Positions 43,286 through 52,966 are shown, counted from the first letter of the stretch. The stretch: DNA of 64,000 nt from Caldisericia bacterium (GCA_026414995.1 JAOAHY010000002.1:103095-167094), one strand, 5' to 3'. Numbers and translations are program-made. Notes: generated from the sequence alone by a model not told the origin.

Positions 43286-43291
43286 ATTATA
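43286..43291 (-). promoter_or_regulatory. -10 element, leaderless GTG start of the ZIP gene
   Basis: TATAAT on the minus strand ends seven bases before the GTG at 43276-43278. The gap has no Shine-Dalgarno. Confidence 0.5.
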
Positions 43292-43305
43292 ATAAATTTT
43301 TAAAT

Positions 43306-44532
43306 TTATGATTTAAAAAAAATTTTAATAACCCCTAAAACATAATTAATATCATAATCAGTATGTTCATAAGTTATCTGAAATCTAATAAGTTCCTCTC
43401 CTTTTGGAACAATTGGATAGTTTAAACCAGTTGATAAAATTCCATTATCTCTTAAAAATTTTACAAGTTGTTTTGTTTTTTCTGTATCTCTAATTATAAG
43501 AGGTACAATTGGGTGTTCACTCTTTGTTGTTTCAAGCCCAAGAGAAATAATTCCCTCTCTAAATTTCTTTGCAAGTTCTCTAACATAGTCTATCATTCCT
43601 TTTCCTTCATCACTATCAATTATATTTATTGATTCAATTATTGCATTTGCTTCTCCTGGTGTTATTGGATTTGTATAAATATAAAGGGGCGCTTTTTCTC
43701 TTAAATAGTCAACTATTATCTTATCAGAAACAAGATACCCCCCATTTACTCCAAATGCTTTACCAAATGTTCCTATCAAAATATCAACCTTTGTTTTTAA
43801 AACTTCTTCTGTTCCTCTTCCGCTTTCTCCAAAAATTCCAACTCCATGAGAATCATCAACAATCAAAATAACTCCTTCTTCAAAATCTTTATCATATTTA
43901 TCAGCAATTTCCTGTAATCTATCAAGAGGTGCATAATCTCCTCTCATACTAAAAACTCCATCTGTAATTATCAAAACTTTTTTTGCCTTTCCTATGTAAT
44001 TTTTTATTTTCTCATCACATTCATCAACATTTAGATGCTTATATATATCTTTTTCTTTTGGTCTTGATAATCTAATTCCATTTATTATACAATTATGATT
44101 TAATTCATCACTTATTACAAATGTTTCTTCATCAATCAATGAAAAAAGAGTTCCAAGAACACAACCATATGCTGAACTGAAAATTATTGCATCTTCTCTT
44201 GAGTGAAATTTAGAGATCCTCTTTTCAAGTTCTTTGTGAGTTTCATATGTTCCACTTATAAATCTTACTGCACCAGGTCCTACTCCAAATTTTTTTATTG
44301 CTTCCTCTTCTTTCTCTTTTACCCTCTCATTTAAATGAAGTGCAAGATATGAATTTGAATTCATTCTAATATATTCTTTATCTTCTTCACCCTTTAATAT
44401 ATATCTATTTCCTTTTATTCCATCACATTTTTTAATATTAACAATTATGCTTTCTTTTCTTTTGACTATTCCTTTCTCATCAATCTCATTTATTTTTTCC
44501 TGAAGAGATTTTTTCAATTTTTCTAAAGGCAT
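43306..44532 (-). CDS. kbl: Glycine C-acetyltransferase (2-amino-3-ketobutyrate CoA ligase)
   Basis: 408 residues, alpha-oxoamine synthase family. Markers: NSYLALHLNERVKE near 76, the SAYGCVLGTLFSL segment, DDSHGVGIFGESGRGT, and the PLP lysine in GTFGKAFGVNGGY. The same fold makes 8-amino-7-oxononanoate (BioF) or aminolevulinate, but the gene directly follows threonine dehydrogenase with a one-base overlap, so KBL is the best call: it cleaves 2-amino-3-oxobutyrate with CoA to glycine and acetyl-CoA. The N-terminal extension (about 1-60) is longer than in most KBL. Confidence 0.85.
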   Translation of the reverse strand: MPLEKLKKSLQEKINEIDEKGIVKRKESIIVNIKKCDGIKGNRYILKGEEDKEYIRMNSNSYLALHLNERVKEKEEEAIKKFGVGPGAVRFISGTYETHKELEKRISKFHSREDAIIFSSAYGCVLGTLFSLIDEETFVISDELNHNCIINGIRLSRPKEKDIYKHLNVDECDEKIKNYIGKAKKVLIITDGVFSMRGDYAPLDRLQEIADKYDKDFEEGVILIVDDSHGVGIFGESGRGTEEVLKTKVDILIGTFGKAFGVNGGYLVSDKIIVDYLREKAPLYIYTNPITPGEANAIIESINIIDSDEGKGMIDYVRELAKKFREGIISLGLETTKSEHPIVPLIIRDTEKTKQLVKFLRDNGILSTGLNYPIVPKGEELIRFQITYEHTDYDINYVLGVIKIFFKS

Positions 44533-45491
44533 TATTCACCTCCTAAAAGTTTTTTAGTTAATTTTTCAATCATGTCTTTAACCATATCTTGGAAAGAGTA
44601 CTCTGGGTTAAAACCCCACTCCTCTTTTGCACAATTAGAATCAATACTTTTTGGCCATGAATCAGCAATACATTGTTTAACAGGATTAATTTCATATTCA
44701 ATCTCAAATTCAGGGATATATTTCTTTATTTCAAAATAAAGATCTCTTGGACAAAAACTCATACTTTGAATATTGTATGATGCCCTATGAATCAATTTTT
44801 TTGAATCTGCTTCCATTAAATCAACTGCTGCTTTAATAGCATCTGGCATATACATCATAGGAAGATAGGTATCTTCTCTTAAAAAGCATTTATATTTTTT
44901 ATTTTTTATTGCTTCATAAAAAATTTCAACTGCATAATCTGTTGTACCTCCACCTGGTGGTGTTACATACGAAATTAGTCCTGGATATCTTACTCCTCTT
45001 GTATCAACACCATATTTATTGTAATAATATTCACATAAAAGTTCTCCAGTTAATTTTGTAATTCCATACATTGTTGTTGGTCTTATAATTGTTTCTTGTG
45101 GTGTATTATCTTTTGGAGATGTTGGACCAAAAACTGCAATAGATGATGGATAAAAAACTTTACAATTATAAATTCTTGAAATTTCAAGAATATTTAAAAG
45201 TGAATTCATATTTATATTCCAGCATGATAATGGCGATTCTTCACCTTTTGCAGATAGTATTGCAGAAAGATGGTAAATTATATCAATATTATGATTTTTT
45301 ACAACTTTCTCAATTTCTTCATAATTTTGTGTATCTAAAAAAATAAAAGGACCAGACTCTTTTAACTCTTTACTTGGCTCTCTTTTATGACCTGCTGCAA
45401 TTACATTTTCACTTCCGAAGATTTCTCTTAAATATAATGTGAGTTCTGAACCTATCTGACCTGTTGCTCCTGTTACAAGGATTTTACTCAT
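44532..45491 (-). CDS. tdh: L-threonine 3-dehydrogenase, short-chain type
   Basis: 319 residues, Rossmann SDR rather than the zinc alcohol dehydrogenase type. GATGQIGSEL near 8-17, catalytic YGITK near 143-147, SSIAVFG, and a C-terminal substrate domain with RASYNIQSMSFCPRDL. This is the epimerase-like Tdh group (as in Flavobacterium, Thermoplasma and trypanosomes). It oxidises threonine to 2-amino-3-oxobutyrate for the Kbl enzyme encoded next. Preceded by GGAGGG; divergent from the HerA-like gene. Confidence 0.92.
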   Translation of the reverse strand: MSKILVTGATGQIGSELTLYLREIFGSENVIAAGHKREPSKELKESGPFIFLDTQNYEEIEKVVKNHNIDIIYHLSAILSAKGEESPLSCWNINMNSLLNILEISRIYNCKVFYPSSIAVFGPTSPKDNTPQETIIRPTTMYGITKLTGELLCEYYYNKYGVDTRGVRYPGLISYVTPPGGGTTDYAVEIFYEAIKNKKYKCFLREDTYLPMMYMPDAIKAAVDLMEADSKKLIHRASYNIQSMSFCPRDLYFEIKKYIPEFEIEYEINPVKQCIADSWPKSIDSNCAKEEWGFNPEYSFQDMVKDMIEKLTKKLLGGE

Positions 45492-45564
45492 AAATCCCTC
45501 CTTTTCTTGTTTAAAATTTGACCATAAAAATTATATTAAATTAAAATTATTTTTCAATATTTTG

Positions 45565-45570
45565 TATAAT
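45565..45570 (+). promoter_or_regulatory. -10 element of the HerA-like gene
   Basis: TATAAT about 22 bases before the ATG at 45592, with AGGAGGT between them. The -35 is not recognisable. Confidence 0.45.
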
Positions 45571-45591
45571 TTTCTTAGGAGGTAAATAACT

Positions 45592-48033
45592 ATGATTGAA
45601 TATGAAAAATTGGGTTTCTTTTATTTAGGAAGAAAGTATGATTTAGAAAATAATAAACCTATTGATGAACTTATTCTATATGATTCAAAAGATCTTTTAA
45701 CTCATGGAGTATGTATTGGAATGACTGGAAGTGGGAAAACAGGGCTTTGCATTGGAATTTTAGAAGAGGCTGCAATAGATAATATTCCATCAATTGCGAT
45801 TGATCCTAAAGGTGACCTTACTAATATTGCTCTCCTTTTCGAAAATCTTACACCTGAGGAATTTTTACCATGGATAAATGAGGAAGAGGCAACAAAAAAA
45901 GGTTTAACTAAGGAAGAATATGCAAAAGAGATTTCAAAAAAATGGGAAGAAGGAATAAATGAATGGGGTCAAACAAAAGAGAGAATCAAAAAGTTAAAAG
46001 AAAATGTTGATTTCATAATATACACACCTGGAAGTAATGCTGGAGTCCCAATTTCAATATTAAAATCATTTTCTTCTCCTCCAAAAGAAATATTAGAAGA
46101 TGAGGAACTTTTAAGTGATAAAATTATTTCAACAACAACTAGTTTACTTGGATTAATTGGAATTGAAGGAGACCCATTAAGATCAAAAGAACACATTTTG
46201 GTATCAAAAATAATTGAATTATACTGGAGGCAAGGTAAAAATATTAATCTTGAGACATTAATTCAAGAAATTCAAAAGCCTTCAATTGAAAAAATAGGTG
46301 TAATGAGCATAGAAACATTTTATCCATCTAATGAAAGACACGCATTATCTATTGCTATTAATAATTTAATTGCTTCACCTCAATTCAATCTCTGGTTTGA
46401 AGGAGTGCCTCTTGATGTAGGAAAATTACTATATTCGAAAGAGGGAAAACCAAGAGTTTCTATCTTTTATATTGCCCATCTTAACGAAAAAGAGAGAATG
46501 TTTTTTGTTTCTCTACTATTTAATGAAATTTTGTCTTGGGTTAGAACCTTATCTGGAACTCAATCTTTAAGAGCAATTGTTTATATGGATGAAATATTTG
46601 GATATTTTCCACCAATTGCAAATCCTCCTTCTAAAAAACCGCTTCTTACTCTTTTAAAACAAGCAAGAGCATTTGGAGTTGGAATTCTTCTTTCAACACA
46701 AAATCCTGTTGATCTTGATTATAAAGGTCTGTCAAATACTGGAACATGGTTTATTGGAAGACTTCAAACAGAAAGAGATAAAGAAAAAGTTCTTGAGGGT
46801 TTAGATACAGTTTCACAAAATATTAATTTAAAATTTGATAGAAAATTTTTTGATAAAGCAATATCTTCATTGGGAAAAAGAGTTTTTATTATGAATAATA
46901 TTCATGAAAATGAGCCTGTTATTTTTGAAACAAGACATGTGCTTTCATATTTAAGAGGTCCATTAACAAAAGACCATATTAAAATTTTAATGGAGAATAA
47001 AAAAGATTTTATAATCAAAAAACAGGTTGAAGAGAAAGCGCCAATATTTCAAGAAAAATTAGTTTATCCAACAGAAGAAACCAAAAAAGAGACTCCAATT
47101 ATTCCACCATCAATATCACAATTTTTTGCAAAAGTTAGAGAAGCGAAGCCACAAGATTCAGTTATTTTTTATAAACCATTTGTTATTGGAAGTTCAATGG
47201 TAAATTTCAGCGATTCTAAAAAAGGAATTGATTATACTGTTGAAAAAATAATCGCAGCTGAAATAAAAGATAAACCAATTCCTGTTGATTGGAGCGAATC
47301 ATTTGAAATAAAAATAGATCTAAATAATCTATCTCAAAAACCTGAAATTGATTCTATTTTTGATAAACTTCCTCAACAAGCCTTAATTCCTAAAAATTAT
47401 GATTCATGGAAAAGAGAATTAATAAATCACATTAAAAATAATATAACTCTTGAAATTTTTAGAAGTCCAACCTATAAAGTTTTCTCAAAACCTAATGAAA
47501 GTGAGGAAGAATTTAAAATTAAATTGATTGAGTTATCAAGAGAAAAAAGAGATGAAGAAAAAGAAAAGATAATTAAAAAATATGAGACAAAATTGAGTGC
47601 TATGGAAGAAAAATATAGAAAAGCTTTACAAATGTTAGATAGAGAAAAAGATCAACTTCAACAAAGAAAACTTCAAACAACTATTTCTGTTGGAGCAACA
47701 ATTTTAGGAGCAATTCTTGGAAGAAAAGTAACAGGTGTTGGAAATGTTGGAAGAGCAACTACTGCAGCAAGAGACGCTGGTAGAATAATGAAAGAACAAG
47801 AAGATATAAAAAGAGCAGAAGAGACAGTTCAAAAATATGAAAGTGAACTTAAAGAACTAGAAAGAGAGTTTCAAGAAGAAATTAAAAAATTTGAAGAAAA
47901 GTCTGATCCAACAAAAGAGATTATAGAAAGAATAATTTTAAAGCCTTCTAAAACAGAAATAAATATTAGGTTTTTCTCTCTTGTTTGGCTTCCATTTTTT
48001 AAAAGTGGAGATACGCTAACCCCTGCATTTTGA
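45592..48033 (+). CDS. HerA/DUF87-type ATPase with coiled-coil, glycine-rich tail
   Basis: 813 residues. The N-terminal 480 residues form a FtsK/HerA-like ATPase: Walker A GMTGSGKTG near 43-51, DPKGDL just after, Walker B IVYMDEIFGYFPP near 330, and sensor STQNPVDLDYK near 370 with an RLQTERDK arginine finger region. Residues 640-790 are coiled coil broken by a Gly/Ala-rich patch (ISVGATILGAILG, near 695-708). The C-terminus ends SLVWLPFF. Proteins of this layout are found in many bacteria with unknown roles; HerA itself works with NurA in end resection, but no nurA is nearby. It could move DNA or act as a T4SS-like motor. Single-gene unit with its own promoter. Confidence 0.75.
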   Translation: MIEYEKLGFFYLGRKYDLENNKPIDELILYDSKDLLTHGVCIGMTGSGKTGLCIGILEEAAIDNIPSIAIDPKGDLTNIALLFENLTPEEFLPWINEEEATKKGLTKEEYAKEISKKWEEGINEWGQTKERIKKLKENVDFIIYTPGSNAGVPISILKSFSSPPKEILEDEELLSDKIISTTTSLLGLIGIEGDPLRSKEHILVSKIIELYWRQGKNINLETLIQEIQKPSIEKIGVMSIETFYPSNERHALSIAINNLIASPQFNLWFEGVPLDVGKLLYSKEGKPRVSIFYIAHLNEKERMFFVSLLFNEILSWVRTLSGTQSLRAIVYMDEIFGYFPPIANPPSKKPLLTLLKQARAFGVGILLSTQNPVDLDYKGLSNTGTWFIGRLQTERDKEKVLEGLDTVSQNINLKFDRKFFDKAISSLGKRVFIMNNIHENEPVIFETRHVLSYLRGPLTKDHIKILMENKKDFIIKKQVEEKAPIFQEKLVYPTEETKKETPIIPPSISQFFAKVREAKPQDSVIFYKPFVIGSSMVNFSDSKKGIDYTVEKIIAAEIKDKPIPVDWSESFEIKIDLNNLSQKPEIDSIFDKLPQQALIPKNYDSWKRELINHIKNNITLEIFRSPTYKVFSKPNESEEEFKIKLIELSREKRDEEKEKIIKKYETKLSAMEEKYRKALQMLDREKDQLQQRKLQTTISVGATILGAILGRKVTGVGNVGRATTAARDAGRIMKEQEDIKRAEETVQKYESELKELEREFQEEIKKFEEKSDPTKEIIERIILKPSKTEINIRFFSLVWLPFFKSGDTLTPAF

Positions 48034-48056
48034 AAATAAAAATTTAAATTTAAAAT

Positions 48057-48683
48057 TTATAATAATATTGACATAATAATAGGAGTTAATGTAACTTCAA
48101 TTATTGAAGCGATAAATAAAAGAGGAATAACTAATATATAAGATTTTAAATATGTATCAATATATTTAATTCCTTCTTTTGTTGGAGAGAGAGAATGTGC
48201 AAAAGTTAATGATAAAAGAAATGCAAAAATTTCAAAAATTCCATGAGGAACTATGCCAAATAAAAATAAAGAAAATGGGTTTAATTTCTCAAAAATTTTT
48301 GGTAGAGCAAAAATAACTAAACCAACAACAAATCCATTGATGTATGCGACGATTTCCGAAAATATCCCAAATGTTATAAAACTCAATATTCCAGCAATAA
48401 CAACAACTCTAAAATTGTTTAGAAATATAAACAAAATTCTTCCCAAAGTTCCTTTTTCAGTGTAAGGTAAAAAATAATTTTCAAGATGCTTTTTTACCTC
48501 ATTTAATAAATTTTTAAAAACTTCTAAATCTTTGTTTAATGAAATACTATTTTCAATAAAAAATATAAATAGATATACTAAAATTGCTCCAATAAAAAAT
48601 GAAATAAAAAATCTTATAAAAAATTTTAAAAGTTCATTTCTTCTCTTTTTTATTTCTTCTAGAACGCTTTTTATTATCTTCAT
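48057..48683 (-). CDS. SpoIIM-like membrane protein
   Basis: 208 residues, five to six membrane helices, belonging to the SpoIIM/DUF95 group. Key segments: NNFRVVVIAGILSFITFGIFSEIVAYINGFVVGL and IVPHGIFEIFAFLLSLTFA. The 'PHGxFE' motif is typical. In spore formers SpoIIM helps engulfment, but the family is widespread in non-sporulating bacteria and archaea with unknown roles. The ATG lies within the last 50 bases of the yceD-like gene, in another frame; I see no later start. Last gene of the recA run. Confidence 0.85.
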   Translation of the reverse strand: MKIIKSVLEEIKKRRNELLKFFIRFFISFFIGAILVYLFIFFIENSISLNKDLEVFKNLLNEVKKHLENYFLPYTEKGTLGRILFIFLNNFRVVVIAGILSFITFGIFSEIVAYINGFVVGLVIFALPKIFEKLNPFSLFLFGIVPHGIFEIFAFLLSLTFAHSLSPTKEGIKYIDTYLKSYILVIPLLFIASIIEVTLTPIIMSILL

Positions 48684-49200
48684 AAAGTTTCAAATAAAGT
48701 TTATAAAATGGATTTTCTTCAATATCCTCTTTCTCAAGCATTTCAATATGTTCACAAATCTCTTCATTTAGGTTTTTTCCACAAATTGGACAAAGACCTT
48801 TGCAATTTTCATTACAAAGTGGGTATGGTGGAATTGAAACAATTATATTTTGTCTTATTGATTCTTTTATATTTATCTCTTCACCATTAAATAAAAATGT
48901 AGATAGTTCATCACGATTTAAAAGCTTTTTAGGGCTAATTTCACCTCTTTTTGTAGTATAAATTTCATCAATTTCTGCTACAAGTTTATATGGAAAAAAT
49001 TTTAAACATCTTCTACATTGAATTTCTACTGTAACTTCAAAACTTCCTTTAACAGTAAAACCCATTCCAATATTTTCTATCTCAATATCAACAATAACAG
49101 GTGACAAAATTTTATTACCTTCTATCTCATTAAAATCTAGTTCAAGAGAAACTTTCTTTTTAAGACCTGTCTCTCTCTTTAAATCCCTTACACTAATCAC
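48634..49200 (-). CDS. yceD: YceD/DUF177 family protein
   Basis: 188 residues. The family signature is the pair CRRCL near 67-71 and CPICGKNLNE near 144-153, plus the strand-rich N-terminus (SLELDFNEIEG) and the acidic IYTTKRGEISPKKLL. In E. coli YceD affects 23S rRNA accumulation. In most bacteria rpmF (L32) follows; here a SpoIIM-like gene overlaps instead and no L32 frame is visible, so L32 must lie elsewhere. A basic tail (KKRSRRNKKEKK) ends the protein. It shares one base with the coiled-coil gene before it. Confidence 0.88.
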   Translation of the reverse strand: MISVRDLKRETGLKKKVSLELDFNEIEGNKILSPVIVDIEIENIGMGFTVKGSFEVTVEIQCRRCLKFFPYKLVAEIDEIYTTKRGEISPKKLLNRDELSTFLFNGEEINIKESIRQNIIVSIPPYPLCNENCKGLCPICGKNLNEEICEHIEMLEKEDIEENPFYKLYLKLYEDNKKRSRRNKKEKK

Positions 49201-49646
49201 TATTCTTCCTCCGATAATGCATTTATTCCATCTGAAATTATATTTCTTGCTTTAAGTAAATAGTTATCAACTTTAGAAAGAAGTTCTTTTACAAACTCTT
49301 TTCCCTCATTTTTAATTCTCTCTGCCTCTTCTCTCGCTTCTTTAAGAATTTTTTCTGCTTCTTCTTTTGCTTCAATAACAATCTCTGAATTATATATCAA
49401 TTTTTTCTTATCATCCTCAGCATTTTCTATTATTTTTTTAGCTCTTTCTCTTGCTTCAGTTATAATGTTTTCTTTATTTCTTAATATCTCTTTTGCTTTT
49501 TCAAACTCTTGAGGAAAATTTTTCTCAATCTCCTCTATTATTGAAATAAGTTTTTTCTCATCAACCATAACCATATTTGAAAAAGGAACTGGCTTACCTT
49601 TTTCAATCAATGACTTTAAATTACTTAATAAACCTAATATGTTCAT
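49200..49646 (-). CDS. Coiled-coil protein of the coaD-yceD interval (ATP synthase subunit H/DivIVA-like)
   Basis: 148 residues. An N-terminal LSNLKSLIEKGKPVPFSNMVMVDEKKLISIIEEIEKNFP is followed by a long heptad coiled coil from about 55 to 130, rich in Glu, Lys, Ala. Similar proteins in Thermoanaerobacter and Clostridia sit between coaD and yceD and are often labelled 'ATPase' or DivIVA-like, without evidence. It overlaps coaD by four bases. Role unknown; the position in the cell wall/cell division neighbourhood may hint at envelope work. Confidence 0.75.
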   Translation of the reverse strand: MNILGLLSNLKSLIEKGKPVPFSNMVMVDEKKLISIIEEIEKNFPQEFEKAKEILRNKENIITEARERAKKIIENAEDDKKKLIYNSEIVIEAKEEAEKILKEAREEAERIKNEGKEFVKELLSKVDNYLLKARNIISDGINALSEEE

Positions 49647-50137
49647 TTCACCCCTCTACTTTTTATAAATTTTTCAACAGATTCTGGAACAAATTTACTT
49701 ATATCACCTTTATTTGAAATTAATTCTCTAACCAAACTTGATGATAAAAGAGTGTATTTTATATCGCTCATTATATAAATTGTCTCAATTTCAGGATAAA
49801 GAACTTTATTAAATGATGACATTTGAAACTCATAATCAAAATCAGAGGTTATTCTCAAACCTCTAATTACAATATTTAATTTATTTTCTTTTAAATAATC
49901 TATCAGAAGACCATTAAGCATTTGAACTTCAACATTATTAAAATCATTTACCATTTCTTTAACCATTAAAAATCTTTCCTCTTTTGAAAACATATAATTT
50001 TTATTTTTACTATCTGATACTAAAACAATTAATTTATCAAAAATTTTTGATGCTCTTTTTATTAAATCAAAGTGCCCTAGTGTTGGTGGATCAAAACTTC
50101 CAGGATAAACTGCAATTTTTAATTTTTCTTTATTCAT
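49643..50137 (-). CDS. coaD: Phosphopantetheine adenylyltransferase
   Basis: 164 residues. YPGSFDPPTLGHFDLIKRA near 11-29 contains the nucleotidyltransferase T/HxGH motif (TLGH); RGLR near 93-96 and YTLLSSSLVRELIS near 130-143 bind phosphopantetheine and ATP. It makes dephospho-CoA. It overlaps rsmD upstream by eight bases; rsmD-coaD pairing is a conserved bacterial arrangement. Confidence 0.96.
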   Translation of the reverse strand: MNKEKLKIAVYPGSFDPPTLGHFDLIKRASKIFDKLIVLVSDSKNKNYMFSKEERFLMVKEMVNDFNNVEVQMLNGLLIDYLKENKLNIVIRGLRITSDFDYEFQMSSFNKVLYPEIETIYIMSDIKYTLLSSSLVRELISNKGDISKFVPESVEKFIKSRGVK

Positions 50138-50690
50138 TCTCTTTTCCTCTCTTAAAAACTAAAAAATCTAAAATTGTTTCACCAATTTTTAAACTTTTCA
50201 CTATTTCAAAATTTGTTTTATAAATCTCCCTTTTAGAGTGTTCATAAATTATTATTGTTTCATCTTTAATAATATTACTACTTGAAATTATTTCAAGTGC
50301 TTTTTCTCCGAGTTTAAATTGATAAGGGGGGTCAAGAAAAATAAAATCAGCTTTTGGTAAATCAAAATCTCTGCTTTTTAAAAATCTTAATACATCTTTT
50401 TTAATTACCTTTGCTTTATCAAAAACTCCTAAATTTTTAAGGTTTTCAATTATTGTCTTAATTGACTTAAAACTAATATCAACAAAAACAACAAAACTTG
50501 CACCAGAGGATATAGCCTCAATTCCTACTGAGCCAGAACCAGCAAATAGGTCATAAAAATTTTTACCTTCAATTGAACCTCTCAAAGAATTAAAAAGAGA
50601 TTCTCTTACAATATCAAGTGTCTCCCTAACTCTTTCATCATTGACTTCTTGAATTTTTCTTCCTTTTAGAAATCCTGATGTTATTCTCAT
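50130..50690 (-). CDS. rsmD: 16S rRNA (guanine966-N2)-methyltransferase
   Basis: 186 residues. ITSGFLKGRKI start, RVRETLDIVRESLFNSL near 20-36, SAM loop DLFAGSGSVGIEAIS, and the catalytic DPPY near 121-124. It methylates G966 of 16S rRNA. Four-base overlap with recG, eight-base overlap with coaD, so tightly coupled translation is likely. Confidence 0.95.
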   Translation of the reverse strand: MRITSGFLKGRKIQEVNDERVRETLDIVRESLFNSLRGSIEGKNFYDLFAGSGSVGIEAISSGASFVVFVDISFKSIKTIIENLKNLGVFDKAKVIKKDVLRFLKSRDFDLPKADFIFLDPPYQFKLGEKALEIISSSNIIKDETIIIYEHSKREIYKTNFEIVKSLKIGETILDFLVFKRGKENE

Positions 50691-52966
50691 GATATATCAA
50701 GAAGTTTAAAATCTTTGAATCTTAAAGAAAGTTCTTTTATAAGATATGGATAGTCAAGAATAGAGTTATTTTTAATAAAATATTCAGCATCTTCTCTTGC
50801 AACTTTTAATATTTCAAAATCATCTTCACTTAAAAGATTAACAATTTTAAAATCTGAAACTCCGTGTTGTCTTTCACCACCCAACTCTCCTGTCCCTCTA
50901 AATTTTAAATCCCACTCTGAAATTTCAAGTCCTGAATTTGTTTTTTCAAGAACTCTTACCCTTCTTAAAGAATCCTTATCATAATTTGAAAGTATTAAAA
51001 GACAATAAGATTCTTTATCTCCTCTTCCAACCCTCCCTCTTAATTGATGCAAAGTTAAAAGACCAAATCTTTGTGCATCTTCAACAAGAATAACATTTGC
51101 TTCAGGCACATCTATCCCAACTTCTATAACACTTGTTGATATTAAAATTTGTGTGTCTCCTTCTCTGAAATTTTTAATTTTTTCTTCTTTTTCATCACCT
51201 TTCATTCTTCCATGTAAAATATCTATTTTAACTCCTTTAAAAATTTCTTTAAAATCTTCATATTTTTCCTTAACTGATGCAATTTCCATCTTTTCACTCT
51301 CTTCAATTAGAGGGCAAACAACATAAATTTTTTCACCATCCCTTAATCTCTCTCTTACAAATTCATATGCTTTTTCTTTTTCTTCTCTTGGAAAAACAAT
51401 TGTTTTAACAGGTCTTCTACCTGGTGGAAGTTCATCTATTGTTGAAATATCAAGATCACCATAAATTGATAATGCAAGTGTTCTTGGAATAGGGGTTGCA
51501 GATAAAACAAGAGTGTGTGGATAATTTCCCTTTTTAACAAGAGCTCCTCTTTGTAATACTCCAAATCTATGCTGTTCATCAACTATAACAAGAGATAAAT
51601 TTTTAAATTCTGTGTCTTCTTCAATTAAAGCATGTGTTCCAATTATTATATCAATTTCTCCCTCTTTGAGGCGGCTCTTTATTTCATTTTTATTTTTTGT
51701 ACTACCTGTCAAAATTTCAACTTTTATACCAAAAGGTGAAAGAAATTTTTTAACATTGTTATAAGTTTGAATTGCAAGAATTTCTGTTGGAGACATCATT
51801 GTTCCTTGAGTTTTATTTAAAGTTGATAGATAAAGAGCATATGCTGCAACAACTGTTTTTCCACTACCAACTTCTCCATGTAATAAGCGATTCATAATTT
51901 TTCCACTTTTTAAATCTTCCTCAATCTCATTCATAACTTTAAGTTGACCATTTGTTAGTGTAAATGGAAGAGTTTTAATAAATCTTTCTCTATATTCATC
52001 TTTAATATCATATTTTAACCCCATTTTCTCTTTAATTTTCATTTTTCTTATTTGAAGAAATAGTTGAAATAGAAAGAGCTCTTCATATTTTAATCTAAAT
52101 TCACTTTTTTTTAAATTTTCTTTTGACTCAGGAAAATGTATATTTTTTAATGCAAAATTAAGTGGCACAAGATCTCTTTTTTTTATTATCTCTCTTGGTA
52201 GTGGATCAAAGATAAATTTCTCAGTTAATTTTAATGCTTCATTTATATGATTTGATATTATTTTTGAAGTTATACCTTTTGTTTGTGAGTAGATAGGAAC
52301 AATTTTTTCTTTTAATTCATCTTTAAAACTTTCTATCTCTTCAAAATCTGGATTTTCCATTTGCCATTCGCCAAAATTATATGATACTTCACCCATAATT
52401 AAAAATCTTTTACCTTTTCTAAAGAACTTTTCAAGATATGGTTGATTAAACCAGATACCAAATAAACTTGAAGTTCCATCAAAAAATTTAACTTTTAAAA
52501 TTGATAGGTTATGTCTTATGTTTTTCTTTTCAACAGATAAAACCTCTCCCTGAATCTGTGCATATTCTCCATTTTTAACATTTATAATTTTAGTTAATTT
52601 ACCAAAATCAATATATTTTCTAGGAAAATAATAAATTAGGTCATATGAATTTTTAACTCCAATTTTTAATAAAATCTCTTTTCTTTTTTCTCCAATACCA
52701 GGAATTTTTTCAAGATCAAATTCTCTCCTTTTGAATAATCCATCCAAAATCTCATTAAATATCTCCCAAAAAATCTTTTTTCTTTTCTCAATATTTTCTT
52801 CTTCATACTCTTTTATTAATTTTTTTAATTTTTTTATATCTATTCCATATAATTCTAAATTAGATAAATTATTATTTAAAAAAGTTGTTAACCCACCAAT
52901 TACAGATTTATTGTCAAATTTTCTTTTTCTCTCTAAGATTAAAATATCAATTAATCTCTCAATCAT
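50687..52966 (-). CDS. recG: ATP-dependent DNA helicase RecG
   Basis: 759 residues. N-terminal extension of about 110, then a helix-hairpin-helix-like PGIGEKRKEILLKIGVKNSYDLIYYFP and wedge (OB) domain (115-240), helicase core with GEVGSGKTVVAAYAL, DEQHRFGVLQR and SATPIPRTLA, and motif VI LHQLRGRVGRG. The C-terminal ELGGERQHGVSDFKI segment is RecG-specific. It remodels stalled replication forks and Holliday junctions. Overlaps dprA by four bases. The N-terminal extension is longer than in E. coli RecG but is common in thermophiles. Confidence 0.96.
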   Translation of the reverse strand: MIERLIDILILERKRKFDNKSVIGGLTTFLNNNLSNLELYGIDIKKLKKLIKEYEEENIEKRKKIFWEIFNEILDGLFKRREFDLEKIPGIGEKRKEILLKIGVKNSYDLIYYFPRKYIDFGKLTKIINVKNGEYAQIQGEVLSVEKKNIRHNLSILKVKFFDGTSSLFGIWFNQPYLEKFFRKGKRFLIMGEVSYNFGEWQMENPDFEEIESFKDELKEKIVPIYSQTKGITSKIISNHINEALKLTEKFIFDPLPREIIKKRDLVPLNFALKNIHFPESKENLKKSEFRLKYEELFLFQLFLQIRKMKIKEKMGLKYDIKDEYRERFIKTLPFTLTNGQLKVMNEIEEDLKSGKIMNRLLHGEVGSGKTVVAAYALYLSTLNKTQGTMMSPTEILAIQTYNNVKKFLSPFGIKVEILTGSTKNKNEIKSRLKEGEIDIIIGTHALIEEDTEFKNLSLVIVDEQHRFGVLQRGALVKKGNYPHTLVLSATPIPRTLALSIYGDLDISTIDELPPGRRPVKTIVFPREEKEKAYEFVRERLRDGEKIYVVCPLIEESEKMEIASVKEKYEDFKEIFKGVKIDILHGRMKGDEKEEKIKNFREGDTQILISTSVIEVGIDVPEANVILVEDAQRFGLLTLHQLRGRVGRGDKESYCLLILSNYDKDSLRRVRVLEKTNSGLEISEWDLKFRGTGELGGERQHGVSDFKIVNLLSEDDFEILKVAREDAEYFIKNNSILDYPYLIKELSLRFKDFKLLDIS

